A DNA stretch of 64,000 bases, from contig NZ_FOIC01000014.1 of assembly GCF_900111485.1 (NCBI RefSeq), positions 18,092 through 82,091 on the forward strand. Direction: 5' to 3'. Positions 16,248 to 26,000 of this stretch are shown here, piece by piece. The DNA is from Natrinema hispanicum (GTDB lineage Archaea; Halobacteriota; Halobacteria; Halobacteriales; Natrialbaceae). A program made the translations under genes and the position numbers. Position 1 is the stretch's first letter, and the number at the start of each line of letters is the position of its first letter. The notes under the pieces are model-generated. The model was not told the DNA's origin and did not search any database. It saw nothing but the letters and a program-made list of their open reading frames with translations.

Positions 16248-17435
16248 TTATCCTAATTGGAATTCCCGCGGATACCAGAAATCGGTCTCGGGTTCCAGCG
16301 CTGACATCGGTTCGATCACTGGAGAACCTTTGTCCAGCACGCCGATACTTTTGAACTGGCTCGCAGTATTCGAGATGAATTGGCTGTGAACGATCTGCTT
16401 CAGGTAGTCCGGATCCTCATAAATCTCGTCACCTCGCCCCTGTTCGATCAGGTACGGCGCATCTCCACCGTCGGAATCCGTATACACCAGATTCAGGAAT
16501 GTACTCGGGTAGTTGTCAATCAACATCGCACATAACTCCTGAATGGAGAGTCGGTCACCGCCTCGTCGACGCAGTACCTCAAACAGGGTTCGGAAGTCGG
16601 GGTTCGAGACAAACCGATTTCGGAGGTACGTTGCGATCGGCGGGTGATTCTGGTAGAGCGGACCGCGTTCTTTCAGCGTTTTCAGATCAGCAACTGACTC
16701 GATGCCGTATCCCTGTAGCAGGGTCCACCCCATCGTTCCCTGCTGAGTCAGGCAATACTTCTCGTCCCCCTCGTGAACCATTCCGAGATACTCCGCGAGA
16801 CGGATCATTCGTTTGTACGCGCTCTGATACGGGTAGTCCGCTGCTTCCACGAGGTCTTCGATCTCGTCAGTGGTGGTTCGATCGTGGCCAGCGACTGCGA
16901 CCACGGGCATAAGCTGATTTAATGGATCGGCGTAGTTCGGCAGTCGCCGTGACTGCTGATTCGCAGTGAGATACATGCTCTCGAGCTGGTGGCGCGTGTT
17001 GTAGAGCAAGTCCTTCATTTCTGACGCGTAGGGATGTTTCTCCACGACATCCCGGGCGTCACGATCAACTTCGAAGACACCGATGCCCTTGCTCAGTGCA
17101 AGATCGTGGACGCGTTGCAATTTCGTCTGATCGGCGGCCAAGTACGCGTGGTCGACACCTCGTTGGTAACTAATCGCCTGGCCGAGCCCCTTCCGGAGAT
17201 TCTCAGTTCCTTTCACCTCGATCGCAAAGACGCGATTTGAGGGAGTGTACCCTAACACGTCGGGTTTGTACGGGCCGATAGACACGGAGTGTGACGAATA
17301 CTGGTTATAGAGTCGGGAATATCCTTCGTGAGACTGATGCGCATCTGGGACATGGACAAAGAAGTCATATCCACGACTGTCGAGCCAGTCAGCGAGAGAC
17401 AAGAAGATCTCGGCCTCTGCCGTCGAATTTCCCAT
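16248..17435 (-). CDS. PD-(D/E)XK nuclease fused to winged-helix regions
   Basis: In the 395-aa protein, Asp59 in YKPDVLGY and Glu73-x-Lys75 in FAIEVKG make a clear PD-(D/E)XK core, preceded by a conserved start (AEAEIFLSLADWLDSRGYD). The following helix (LRKGLGQAISYQRGVDHAYL) is the usual fourth element of Holliday/restriction-type nucleases. Residues about 185-330 contain two wHTH-like stretches (DEIEDLVEAADYPYQSAYKR). It is the last gene of the minus-strand array, 221 bases after the preceding gene, with its own possible promoter (CGCTATAATT-like box near 17500). It is a candidate effector nuclease of the system. Confidence 0.75.
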   Translation of the reverse strand: MGNSTAEAEIFLSLADWLDSRGYDFFVHVPDAHQSHEGYSRLYNQYSSHSVSIGPYKPDVLGYTPSNRVFAIEVKGTENLRKGLGQAISYQRGVDHAYLAADQTKLQRVHDLALSKGIGVFEVDRDARDVVEKHPYASEMKDLLYNTRHQLESMYLTANQQSRRLPNYADPLNQLMPVVAVAGHDRTTTDEIEDLVEAADYPYQSAYKRMIRLAEYLGMVHEGDEKYCLTQQGTMGWTLLQGYGIESVADLKTLKERGPLYQNHPPIATYLRNRFVSNPDFRTLFEVLRRRGGDRLSIQELCAMLIDNYPSTFLNLVYTDSDGGDAPYLIEQGRGDEIYEDPDYLKQIVHSQFISNTASQFKSIGVLDKGSPVIEPMSALEPETDFWYPREFQLG

Positions 17436-17656
17436 GTCGAATACGAAAGAATGGTTTGGTAAGAATGTTCCTTTGGCTGATTATTATCATCTCGCTATAA
17501 TTGGTCCCATATGTAGTGGATTAGATAGTAAGATTTCTATTCGATATTATATGCTTGACCGAAGAAAATGTTAAGTTGCCGTGTCAGCTCTATCAGCCAC
17601 TGAAATTAGGCGTATTGCCTTGTTCCCTTTATTTTTGAATATGCGATTCCTTATTG

Positions 17657-18331
17657 TCACTCCCCTTCCAATGACAATGTCAGGTATGGCCCGAGCTGTG
17701 ACTCTCTAAGTGCGGTTATCTCCTCTCGCTGCGGTTGAGTGAGGTACAATGTATCTCCTTGTAATAAGGACCGGACCTGTTCTTCGATATCGCTTCCACG
17801 GAATCCCTCAAAGAGATCACTCTCGACAGTCTCGAGTTCTTGAACGAATGCTCTGGCATCCTCTCGAACCCCATTCTCTAATCGTTCGAACTCTTGCTCT
17901 TCATTGATTGGGACATCGTCGAGACTGTCTACTGCGTCGAACAGTTTGTTGATTCGGCCCTCCTCAACTTCGCTAATGCGCTTGTTCAGTGAACGGAAAC
18001 CACTAATGCGATCTTCGATACCGTGGAGTTCGATCTGGAGTTTCTCGCGCGCATTGTCCCGCTCCGCCTCCAATTGATCAAGCACGGCCTCAATTTTGGA
18101 CTCGATCATGTCGAACTCGCTGTTCTGGACGTGGGAGCGGAGGGTGTCGACGTCATCGCGAATTGATTGGTCAGGAGTGATCGTCTCATCGAACACTTCG
18201 TCGTAGACCGCACAGAGCAGGAGTGTCTCTCGCATGAGATCTGCCGCCTGACCGATTTTGGAGGTAAGTTGGCTCTGGCGCTTCTGCTCGTAGTAGTTCT
18301 TCAGTTCTGTCTCGAATTCACTTGCCGGCAT
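17657..18331 (-). CDS. coiled-coil protein, DpdI-like position
   Basis: The protein is 224 aa from ATG 18331, two bases after the stop of the ATPase gene. It is almost wholly helical, with a long coiled coil (about residues 75-125: EAVLDQLEAERDNAREKLQI) and an acidic C-terminus. No catalytic motif is present. In bacterial dpd clusters, as I recall, a protein of about this size (DpdI) follows DpdG and DpdH; that is the basis of the label. It probably forms a complex with the ATPase. Confidence 0.6.
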   Translation of the reverse strand: MPASEFETELKNYYEQKRQSQLTSKIGQAADLMRETLLLCAVYDEVFDETITPDQSIRDDVDTLRSHVQNSEFDMIESKIEAVLDQLEAERDNAREKLQIELHGIEDRISGFRSLNKRISEVEEGRINKLFDAVDSLDDVPINEEQEFERLENGVREDARAFVQELETVESDLFEGFRGSDIEEQVRSLLQGDTLYLTQPQREEITALRESQLGPYLTLSLEGE

Positions 18332-18332
18332 A

Positions 18333-21239
18333 TTATAGCCCCTCCGTGTAATGACCACTCAGTTTCACGAACTCAGACATATCGTCACCTGTAGTTTCAC
18401 CCGTGAACTCGATTTGTGTGAGTATTCCCGTGAGTTCGTGTTCGTAAATCTTCAGCCCGGTCAGCGTTCCGTGAATCGACGCATGAGTGCCCTTTTGCAC
18501 CCACAGCTCGTCTTGGAGCATGCACGCGCTCAGAACTTTGTCAATTTCCTCTTGTGAGTAGGTAACGAACTTGCCGAGAATTTCCTTCGTATCTGGACTC
18601 ACGTCGTCATAGGTCCTGATACTCTCGATATATTCCTCAACGTTCGATACGTTTATTCCACGCAGTTGGTGATTGACGAACCCAGCAGCGGCCGGTGCAT
18701 CATCGTCACCCGCAACTGAGCTGAGCGCGTCAAACAGGTTGTATCCTGCGAACGCAATGTCCTTCACCGATGTACTACTGTCGAAGCGGAGTTCTGAAGG
18801 CAAATTCTGAATCCCACCCTTCTTGAGGTCATCCAGCACTTCCACTGGAGGGGCCTTAGAGAGCCGCTCTCTGATTTGCTGGATGTCAAGAACGTTATCA
18901 CTTGCTGCAAAGTATTCGCCCACAAGCCTCTGAATCTGTTTCGTTTCGCTCATGAACGCAGCGATGTCGTCCTGTTTCTCCTGCACGAGTCGGTCGCCGA
19001 GAATGTTCTTCAGGTCAGCGTCTAGTGAGAGATCATCGGCCGAATACGCTTCTTGAATCCGCTCAGCTGTAACCTCTTTCCAGGGATCGTCCAACATTGC
19101 GGCAACACCACAGAGAGCGATAACGAGGTCTTCGAACTCTCTATTTTGAGCAGCCTGAACGAAGAAATTCGGATTAGACTCGAGATACTCCGATCGAATC
19201 GTTGATCGCCACTCACGAGCGTAGCCAGTGAGTTGAGTGCCGACTGCACCGAACAACTCCGCCTCGTCGGCCTGTCGAGGACTCATCTCACGGTAAACAC
19301 CATATCTAAGAAGTGCTAGTAGATCGGATGTCGTGAAATCTGCTGGATCAATCCTGATTTGGTCTCTACTCGGCACACCCTGCCCCTCGAGAACGAACGG
19401 ATCATTGTTCCCGCCGACAAGATACTCGAGTTCGCCATCGGGTCGAAGCACAAATCCTTCTGTGAGGTGGTCCAACGCAGCCTTGAAGGCCGTCCGCATG
19501 TAGACGTCGAGATCTGCTGCGGCACTTGCATCGGGGTTCTCGCGCCACGTATCGAGGTACCCTTTGACTTCCTCGATCTTCTCTTCTTCCGGATCCGGCT
19601 TCGGTTCCCGTCGTTTCTTCTGCTTCTGTTTTTTTTGCTTCTGTTTCTTCTTCCGTTGCTTTGTCTTCGGGATGACCCACGCCTCGCGAGGCCCTCCATG
19701 ATCAGTGGAAACGGCCTCCCGTTCGATTGGCAAGTCCTCTAACAACTCTTCATCGAATCCGAACGCTTTCGGAAACCGCGCGTCGACGACCAGAGCATCC
19801 GAATCCTCGCCTTCTTCCCCGTACCACTTTGCGAGTTGCCGAACAGACTCCTCACTGTAGATGTCATCGTGTACGGTGCGGGAATTGTGGAGGTCGTTCA
19901 ACTCGTCAGAACTTGCGGGTGAGTCGACAAACTCCTCGAGGTAATCCTCGAGGACGTTGAACACCTTTTGGACGTACTGTCGCGGTCGCTGGTCACCATC
20001 GTCGAGACCGCGATAGATTCGTCGCAAGAAGCCCTCGTTAAACGGGAAGAGATCCCGAAACGTGTTATTGCAGAAGCCACACTGCATACATGTGCTGCTG
20101 GATGCCGGTGAATCGATGTCGACAATTGCGTTGGTTTCGTCACGCTCGTACGAGACGCTCCCGTCGCTGTGCTTAATGTATCCCAGATACGGGCGGATAA
20201 AGTCAACACACGAGTCTTCGTTCAAGAAGAGGACGCTGCTCGAATTCGGGCGGTTCGTCCGGTAGAACTCGTGACGTTCTAACCCGGTTTGGGTGTGAAG
20301 GATCTCGGTTGAATCTTGTGTTCCCGCGATAATGAAGTCCCAGTTGTTCTCCGTACTGTCGTCCTCCATGAAGTCACGGAGCTTCGCTGCGTCAAGAGCC
20401 GAGATAGAAAAGTCTTCAAACACGAGCACCGGACGGTCCTCACCGAAATCCTGACCAACGCGTTTCAGGAGTTGATCCAACGACGGCGTGTCATATTCGT
20501 CTCTAACGGCCTCCCAGATTGCATCGTTCCATGCTTCTGCTGCGTCTTCCAGTGACTTCTGTTCGAAGACATTTAGATAGGAGAAGTTCTCGATCTCGCC
20601 CGGATCAACGAAACTCACCTTTGTCGCGAGATTGCCACGCTGGCTGATCGCAGTCAATTTGTCACGGACGAACTCTTCGAGTTGATCTCGTTCGCTAACT
20701 GTGAAATCAACGTTGGTGTCGTCCAGGTCCGAGATGTTGAGGGCGGCTTTTGCAACGACGAGACTGGCGACCGTATCTCGATTCTGACGAACATGTTTCT
20801 GGAGTCGTTCAACATTGCTCGCTCCGGGGAGTTCTCCTCCGATGTGCTCTCGATAAAAGTCAGGGATCTCCTCGGCCATGATCGTGAGGAGATCGGCGTT
20901 CTTATCGATGTGGAGGACCGGTCGCCCGTCATCTTGAAGTCGATGAGAAAGATACGCACAGAGTTCAGACTTTCCCGTCCCGACGTTGCCCTCAATGACC
21001 GTGACGAAGTTCTTCGAACGGTGTCTATCGAACTGTTCGTATATCTCTTCTTCAGAAATCTCCACTTCTCCCTCAGCGAGAGCATCGAAAACAGTGATTC
21101 GATGATGGGTGAAATCGAAGAGGTCCTTGTCCTCTGATCTGACCTTGGCGACCTTGCTGGAGAGTTGACTCAGGAACTCTTCGTCGATATCGAGGTAGTG
21201 CGGACACAGTGATCCGTTGGGTTGCTGGATTGAACTCAT
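18333..21239 (-). CDS. large P-loop ATPase, DpdH-like
   Basis: In the 968-aa protein, Walker A GNVGTGKS is at 84-91 and a Walker B strand RPVLVFEDFS near residue 270. A CMQCGFC cysteine cluster lies around 390, probably a zinc or Fe-S site. Around residues 520-550 there is a remarkable Lys/Gln/Arg tract, foreign to acidic haloarchaeal proteins. The remainder is helical. Its start overlaps the previous gene by ATGA, and a coiled-coil protein follows two bases after it. Size and neighbours (wHTH of about 290 aa before, small coiled-coil after) match the DpdG-DpdH-DpdI order of 7-deazaguanine restriction clusters. A generic STAND/AAA defence ATPase is the alternative. Confidence 0.65.
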   Translation of the reverse strand: MSSIQQPNGSLCPHYLDIDEEFLSQLSSKVAKVRSEDKDLFDFTHHRITVFDALAEGEVEISEEEIYEQFDRHRSKNFVTVIEGNVGTGKSELCAYLSHRLQDDGRPVLHIDKNADLLTIMAEEIPDFYREHIGGELPGASNVERLQKHVRQNRDTVASLVVAKAALNISDLDDTNVDFTVSERDQLEEFVRDKLTAISQRGNLATKVSFVDPGEIENFSYLNVFEQKSLEDAAEAWNDAIWEAVRDEYDTPSLDQLLKRVGQDFGEDRPVLVFEDFSISALDAAKLRDFMEDDSTENNWDFIIAGTQDSTEILHTQTGLERHEFYRTNRPNSSSVLFLNEDSCVDFIRPYLGYIKHSDGSVSYERDETNAIVDIDSPASSSTCMQCGFCNNTFRDLFPFNEGFLRRIYRGLDDGDQRPRQYVQKVFNVLEDYLEEFVDSPASSDELNDLHNSRTVHDDIYSEESVRQLAKWYGEEGEDSDALVVDARFPKAFGFDEELLEDLPIEREAVSTDHGGPREAWVIPKTKQRKKKQKQKKQKQKKRREPKPDPEEEKIEEVKGYLDTWRENPDASAAADLDVYMRTAFKAALDHLTEGFVLRPDGELEYLVGGNNDPFVLEGQGVPSRDQIRIDPADFTTSDLLALLRYGVYREMSPRQADEAELFGAVGTQLTGYAREWRSTIRSEYLESNPNFFVQAAQNREFEDLVIALCGVAAMLDDPWKEVTAERIQEAYSADDLSLDADLKNILGDRLVQEKQDDIAAFMSETKQIQRLVGEYFAASDNVLDIQQIRERLSKAPPVEVLDDLKKGGIQNLPSELRFDSSTSVKDIAFAGYNLFDALSSVAGDDDAPAAAGFVNHQLRGINVSNVEEYIESIRTYDDVSPDTKEILGKFVTYSQEEIDKVLSACMLQDELWVQKGTHASIHGTLTGLKIYEHELTGILTQIEFTGETTGDDMSEFVKLSGHYTEGL

Positions 21240-22096
21240 GCGTTCACCGTGATGTAGTTCGCGTTCTTCGCAATGCCGTCGTTCGAATCGATCGCTACTC
21301 CGTCGAATCCGACCTGTGCTTGGTCACCGTGTTTGACGAAGGCGATTCGTTTGTTTTTCGCGAGCCGATACAGGGTACTTGCGAATGGCTTCGTAAACTC
21401 GCCCTCCGTCGTCAATGGCACTCGGAGCAGATTCTGATTGAGCCAATCGACGTATTGCTGCGCCTCGAGTCCCTCGCCGTCCCCCTCTTCTTTACAGGCG
21501 GCGTACACTGACGCCTCGACGAGATCGGGGTCCGGTGCAACGGTGTAGTTGCTTGACCGTCCTTTCGTAGGATGAATGAGACCCAGATACTCAGCTTGGT
21601 TTCGCCAGTGGTTGAACTTCTCCGGATTGAGTTTCATCCGTTTGCCGTTATTGTTCCGCGGCTCGTATCCGATATCTCGATGCCAGCGATCGATCTTGTC
21701 CCGAAGTTCGCTGCTCGTCCCGTTGAAGTACTGTTTATTCTCGAGGAGCCACTCGTAATTGAGAACGACAACCGACTGCTTACCCCAATCGGATTCCGTG
21801 GCTTCATTCGTGACATTGTGCAGCATCGTCATCCGGAAGTTTAGTCCCCAATCGTCAGTGTCGAACGCGAGAGGTTCAGGGAGATACTTATACTCAGATT
21901 TCCGGGCCAATCCAAAGGTCAGGAGGCCTTTTATCGCCTGTTCAAGTGTTCCATTCCCATCATCCTCGGATTCGAGTCCCGTCTTGGCTACAATCTCTTC
22001 CTTTTCCGTATAACCCGCTTGAATGGCTCGATAGGCGATGTCGAGGAGTTTTGGGTTCTGGACAACGTTGAGTACGTATTGTTCACTCGTTATCAT
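21236..22096 (-). CDS. winged-helix protein, DpdG-like
   Basis: The 286-aa protein begins with a helical winged-helix module (VVQNPKLLDIAYRAIQAGYT, TLEQAIKGLLTFGLARKS) and continues with aromatic/charged segments (YEPRNNNGKRMKLNPEKFNH) and a second wHTH-like part near residue 215 (QYVDWLNQNLLRVPLTTEGE). It is probably the DNA-recognition or adaptor partner of the ATPase, whose start it overlaps by ATGA. Its length (about 290 aa) and its place before the ATPase correspond to DpdG. Confidence 0.62.
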   Translation of the reverse strand: MITSEQYVLNVVQNPKLLDIAYRAIQAGYTEKEEIVAKTGLESEDDGNGTLEQAIKGLLTFGLARKSEYKYLPEPLAFDTDDWGLNFRMTMLHNVTNEATESDWGKQSVVVLNYEWLLENKQYFNGTSSELRDKIDRWHRDIGYEPRNNNGKRMKLNPEKFNHWRNQAEYLGLIHPTKGRSSNYTVAPDPDLVEASVYAACKEEGDGEGLEAQQYVDWLNQNLLRVPLTTEGEFTKPFASTLYRLAKNKRIAFVKHGDQAQVGFDGVAIDSNDGIAKNANYITVNA

Positions 22097-22117
22097 GGTT
22101 AATTGGCAGTCGGTTGG

Positions 22118-23029
22118 TCACAGTGCGTTCGACAGCCAGGTGTGATATCGCTCATGTATCGGATTCTCTTCTGGAGTCAGTTCGCGGCGTGCGGTCCGTG
22201 CATCGTTTATATTCGGCATTCGAGTCCGACTTGCCTTGTCGAACAACTGCTCGTGGTCAATGGCATAGTCGTTGATCGTTCGTGCGACGGAGAGAGCCTC
22301 GTTGTAGTCCAGCTCGATCCGGCGCCGAAGCCACTTGCCGAACGCCTCAATGGCTTCCGTCGATTCCAGCGGTTCGCTCCCGTACGCCGAATTGGATGCA
22401 AATATGGAGGAGAAGCCGCCGAGGATTGGCAAGTACGGTGCATCTGGGAGTACGTCGATCAGTTCCTCCACCGAGGTGAGTCTGGTTCCGGTGGCTAACT
22501 CGTACAGATTCGCGTTGTCGTGCAGGAAGAGATTCTGCGTCTCTTGTAGTGGTAGTTCCATACCGTAGTCTTTGTAGTACTGCTCGTAGGCGGCATACAC
22601 CTCCTGGTAGTTCATCGCTCTATCTACGACGGGATCCTCTCGGAACGGACGGACGGTCCCAGATAGTTCGAAATTTTCACTGTCGCCGATAACAACAATC
22701 CGTTGATCAGAAACAGAATATCTGTTGACCAGACTCTGAAGGCTGTAGACTGGTAGGTTATCTTCATAGTATTGCGTTGTGGCAGCTATGAGATCTACCT
22801 GTAACTCATTGACGTCTTGCAAGAGGTGCCAACTGTACTCATACGCGGAGTGCCGAGATGGATCTTCGAGTTGGAGCCAGGATTTCGGACACGTGACGTC
22901 ATCGAAGCCGCTATACAGCACGGCGGGGAGCGCTCGTAGGAGTCCCTCAACGTGCCCGTTTTTTACCGGGTCCGAGATGAACACCACCGAATTGTCCGAG
23001 ATCAGTGCCTCAAACTTACGCCACTGCAT
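22118..23029 (-). CDS. unrecognised 303-aa protein at the DpdK position
   Basis: The 303-aa protein is alpha/beta in its first half: LISDNSVVFISDPVKNG, then DLIAATTQYYEDNLPVYSLQ and SDQRIVVIGDSENFEL. These strands end in Asp or Ser in a Rossmann-like or PLD-like pattern. The second half is helical. DpdK, normally next to DpdJ, is a phospholipase D-like protein, but I find no HxKxxxxD motif here, so either the motif is lost or the protein is something else. It lies 55 bases after the large helicase gene and 21 bases before the wHTH gene. Confidence 0.55.
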   Translation of the reverse strand: MQWRKFEALISDNSVVFISDPVKNGHVEGLLRALPAVLYSGFDDVTCPKSWLQLEDPSRHSAYEYSWHLLQDVNELQVDLIAATTQYYEDNLPVYSLQSLVNRYSVSDQRIVVIGDSENFELSGTVRPFREDPVVDRAMNYQEVYAAYEQYYKDYGMELPLQETQNLFLHDNANLYELATGTRLTSVEELIDVLPDAPYLPILGGFSSIFASNSAYGSEPLESTEAIEAFGKWLRRRIELDYNEALSVARTINDYAIDHEQLFDKASRTRMPNINDARTARRELTPEENPIHERYHTWLSNAL

Positions 23030-23084
23030 CCATTTCTCCTATCATACGTTTCTCTTTTAAACTGGAAATGCAATACATCATCAA

Positions 23085-26000
23085 TCAGTCTCCAGAGGCG
23101 GTCTCTATTTCTGCTGAGTCAGCTAGATGGGTACCATCACCGATGACGGCCCGTAGCGCAAATTTGTCGAGCAGGTCCTTTTCTAGATAGAACGCTGGTG
23201 TCCGCGCAAGCAACAGGCACTGGTCACAGTATCCAGAGCACTCCTGACAGCCAGCAACCTCATGGATCCGCCTTTGAAGTGCAGCCCCTTCGCGAAGGGC
23301 CTCGAGCACCTGCCAGGTAACACCATTGCCACCCTCTCGACTATCCACCACGAACACGTCAAGTACATCTCCCGTATCGGCGACCTTTACCCGGAAGTCA
23401 TCTCGGTCACACTCGGCGATAATTGCAATGGCTTTCTCGAGAGACTGTTCGAGGCTCACAAGCGCAGCAGGCCACGATGCATCCGGTGTCGTCTGTGCAT
23501 ATTCGTCGAACCGAGTTCGAACCGCTGAGCGTTCGAACTGGAATCGGAGGCCACGCGTATGATACTGCTGACCCACCGGTCGGTAGGTCGTATCGTCAAC
23601 CTCGTCAAGCAGTTCGTCTAACGAGGCATCAGCATCGTCAACGTTCGAGTCTCCGCCAGCATCCACCACTGCTTCGGATTGAAGTGTTTTCTTCTCACTT
23701 CGCCGAGAGTGAAACTGCTCGAACGCGTAAATGAAGTCAACGACATCGAAGTCACCAGCCGAAAGTTCGCATTCTAACCCGAACAGATCGACGGTCTCCG
23801 TTTCGTGGGTATCCGTCTGGTCGATGTGGACAGTTGATATCGGACGTGTCGAGTACCCTTTCTGTCCACCAGATGCCTTCTTGCAGGTCACCGACGCGAC
23901 TGGATGGATTGCGGTTTCGTGAAGAGAGGAGCCACAATGCGGACACACCTCGTGTTCGAGTTCGTGGCTTTCGAACGGGCGTTCACAATCCTCGTTTCGG
24001 CAAATTCCGGTCTTTGTGATTTCGTCAGGGCTTCCATGGACGTCCGTGACGATGTACTTGGTCCCTTGAAGACGGAATACGGCTCCGGTGTCGTTCTCGG
24101 GGCCAGGGAACACCTCGAACAACCTACCCGATGTCTCGAACCGAATGTCGTCATTTCCTCTGTTGCTGACTTTGATCGGGAACTGCGACCCAAACCCTCG
24201 ATAATTCGCAAGATACCCTAAGAGGCCTGCCCACTGGTCGAGACGACGGTAGCGCTCTGTTAGCGACGTTACTGCCTGGACAGATCCGTCGACGTTGGTG
24301 AGTGTCTGGAATGTTCGCTTCCCGCGACGCTGGAGGTTCAGAGGACTCTCTTCAAAGAAGATTGTCTCGAATATCTCGACGCCGCGCGGTCCGAAGACGT
24401 TCCGAAGGTGGCGTTCGACACTTGTCCGCTGTGGATCATCGCTGACGAACTTCTCCAAGATGCGGAAGCGCTTGCGGACCTCTTGCTGGTAGCTTGCGAG
24501 ATCGAGCGCCGATTCGTTGAGTGAGTAGATCTGATCCATCACCTGCTTCGGGTCCGGGTTCCGGAGGAGATACGCAAGTGTCTCGGTGAAGACATGTCCG
24601 GCCATTACCTCATCGTAGTTCTCCGGATCGGGAACCCGAACAGGTTCGAACCCAGAGAAGAACGCCTCGAGATTGGCGTAGTAATGGTTGTCGACGGGAT
24701 GTTCGCCTCGAATAACGGTCGAGACAAGCGAGGAACTGCCACGCGAGCGCCCTGTTCGGCCACTCCGCTGAACGTAGTTGGTCAGCGTCGGCGGCACACC
24801 CACCTGTGTGACACTATCGAGCGTCCCAATATCGACACCGAGTTCCATTGTGGGCGTAGCGCTGACGATGTTGACATCGGGGTCTGACTTTCGGAACGCC
24901 TCCTCGATTGCGCCGCGGAGCGAGGCTGGGACATCTCCTTTGTGAATGCCGACAGAAATGGACTCTATCGAATCAGCGGCCGCTGGTTGTGCGATATCAC
25001 TCCCCCAGTGATCGACGTTCCACTCCCAGTCACTCTCGACATCAGCTACCCCAGTTCCAGCGTATCCGTTGTCAGTACTGGTGAACCGTTCGTACGTCTC
25101 TACATCGTGCTCACACTGCGGACAGACGTTGAGGGTCTCATTCTCGGGAGCCGGATAAGCGGCGTAACAGTTCGTACAGTAGGTAACGCGCTCGACCAAC
25201 CGAAGGACGGAGTCATCTTCCTTGAGGTCTCTTTGGAAGACACCGCTCTTAACCGAGTGGTCGAAGTCAGCGAGTCCACTGAGACGATCCCGCTCGTCTT
25301 CGAGATAGGTGAGCGTACCGTCAGTGTTGTCGACCGATTCGCCACTATCATGAACTTGCTGGGTCAGTTCGTCCCACGGCGGTTGGTGAACGAATCCTGC
25401 TTCGTCGAGTCGTGCCAAGATATCTGGAAGGTATCGGTCGAGTTCCTCGTCGCTAAACCGCAGTCCGTTTGAGACCTTATTCCGCAGCCGGTCGTAGGTG
25501 AGTCCCTTGATCGGGATACGGTTGCGTTGGAAGGAGACATTTGGGTCTTGAGCGAAGATATCGAACACCTCATGTCCGATCGCGAGCGCACGGGGTTCCG
25601 AGAGATCGGAGAGATAGTCCGATGTTACGAGCGCCGCTGGTGTGAGGTGACGACAGTTCTGGAGGGACGCTTTCCGCTGGATCTGCTGGCGCATATCTTC
25701 GAGGATTTCGTAGGTCGCCCCCTCTTCGTCGATTGCGTTCTCCTTGAGTGGTTTCCAGTACTCCTCTTTCAGTCGGTCACTGACATTGAAGTAGATCTCG
25801 GATGCCTCCTTCGAGCCACCGGCGTCAAGGAGTTCCTCGATATAGAGCGACTCTGCCACTAATCCGTATTCGGTGTCTATAATCTCTCCGCCGACTGTCT
25901 CAGCGGAACTCCGGGAATCGTTGAAGACGAGAGTCTTCTTCGACGGTGTTAGCCTGCAGAGTTCGGTCAGCATGAACGACAATAACGTCGACGTGGGAAC

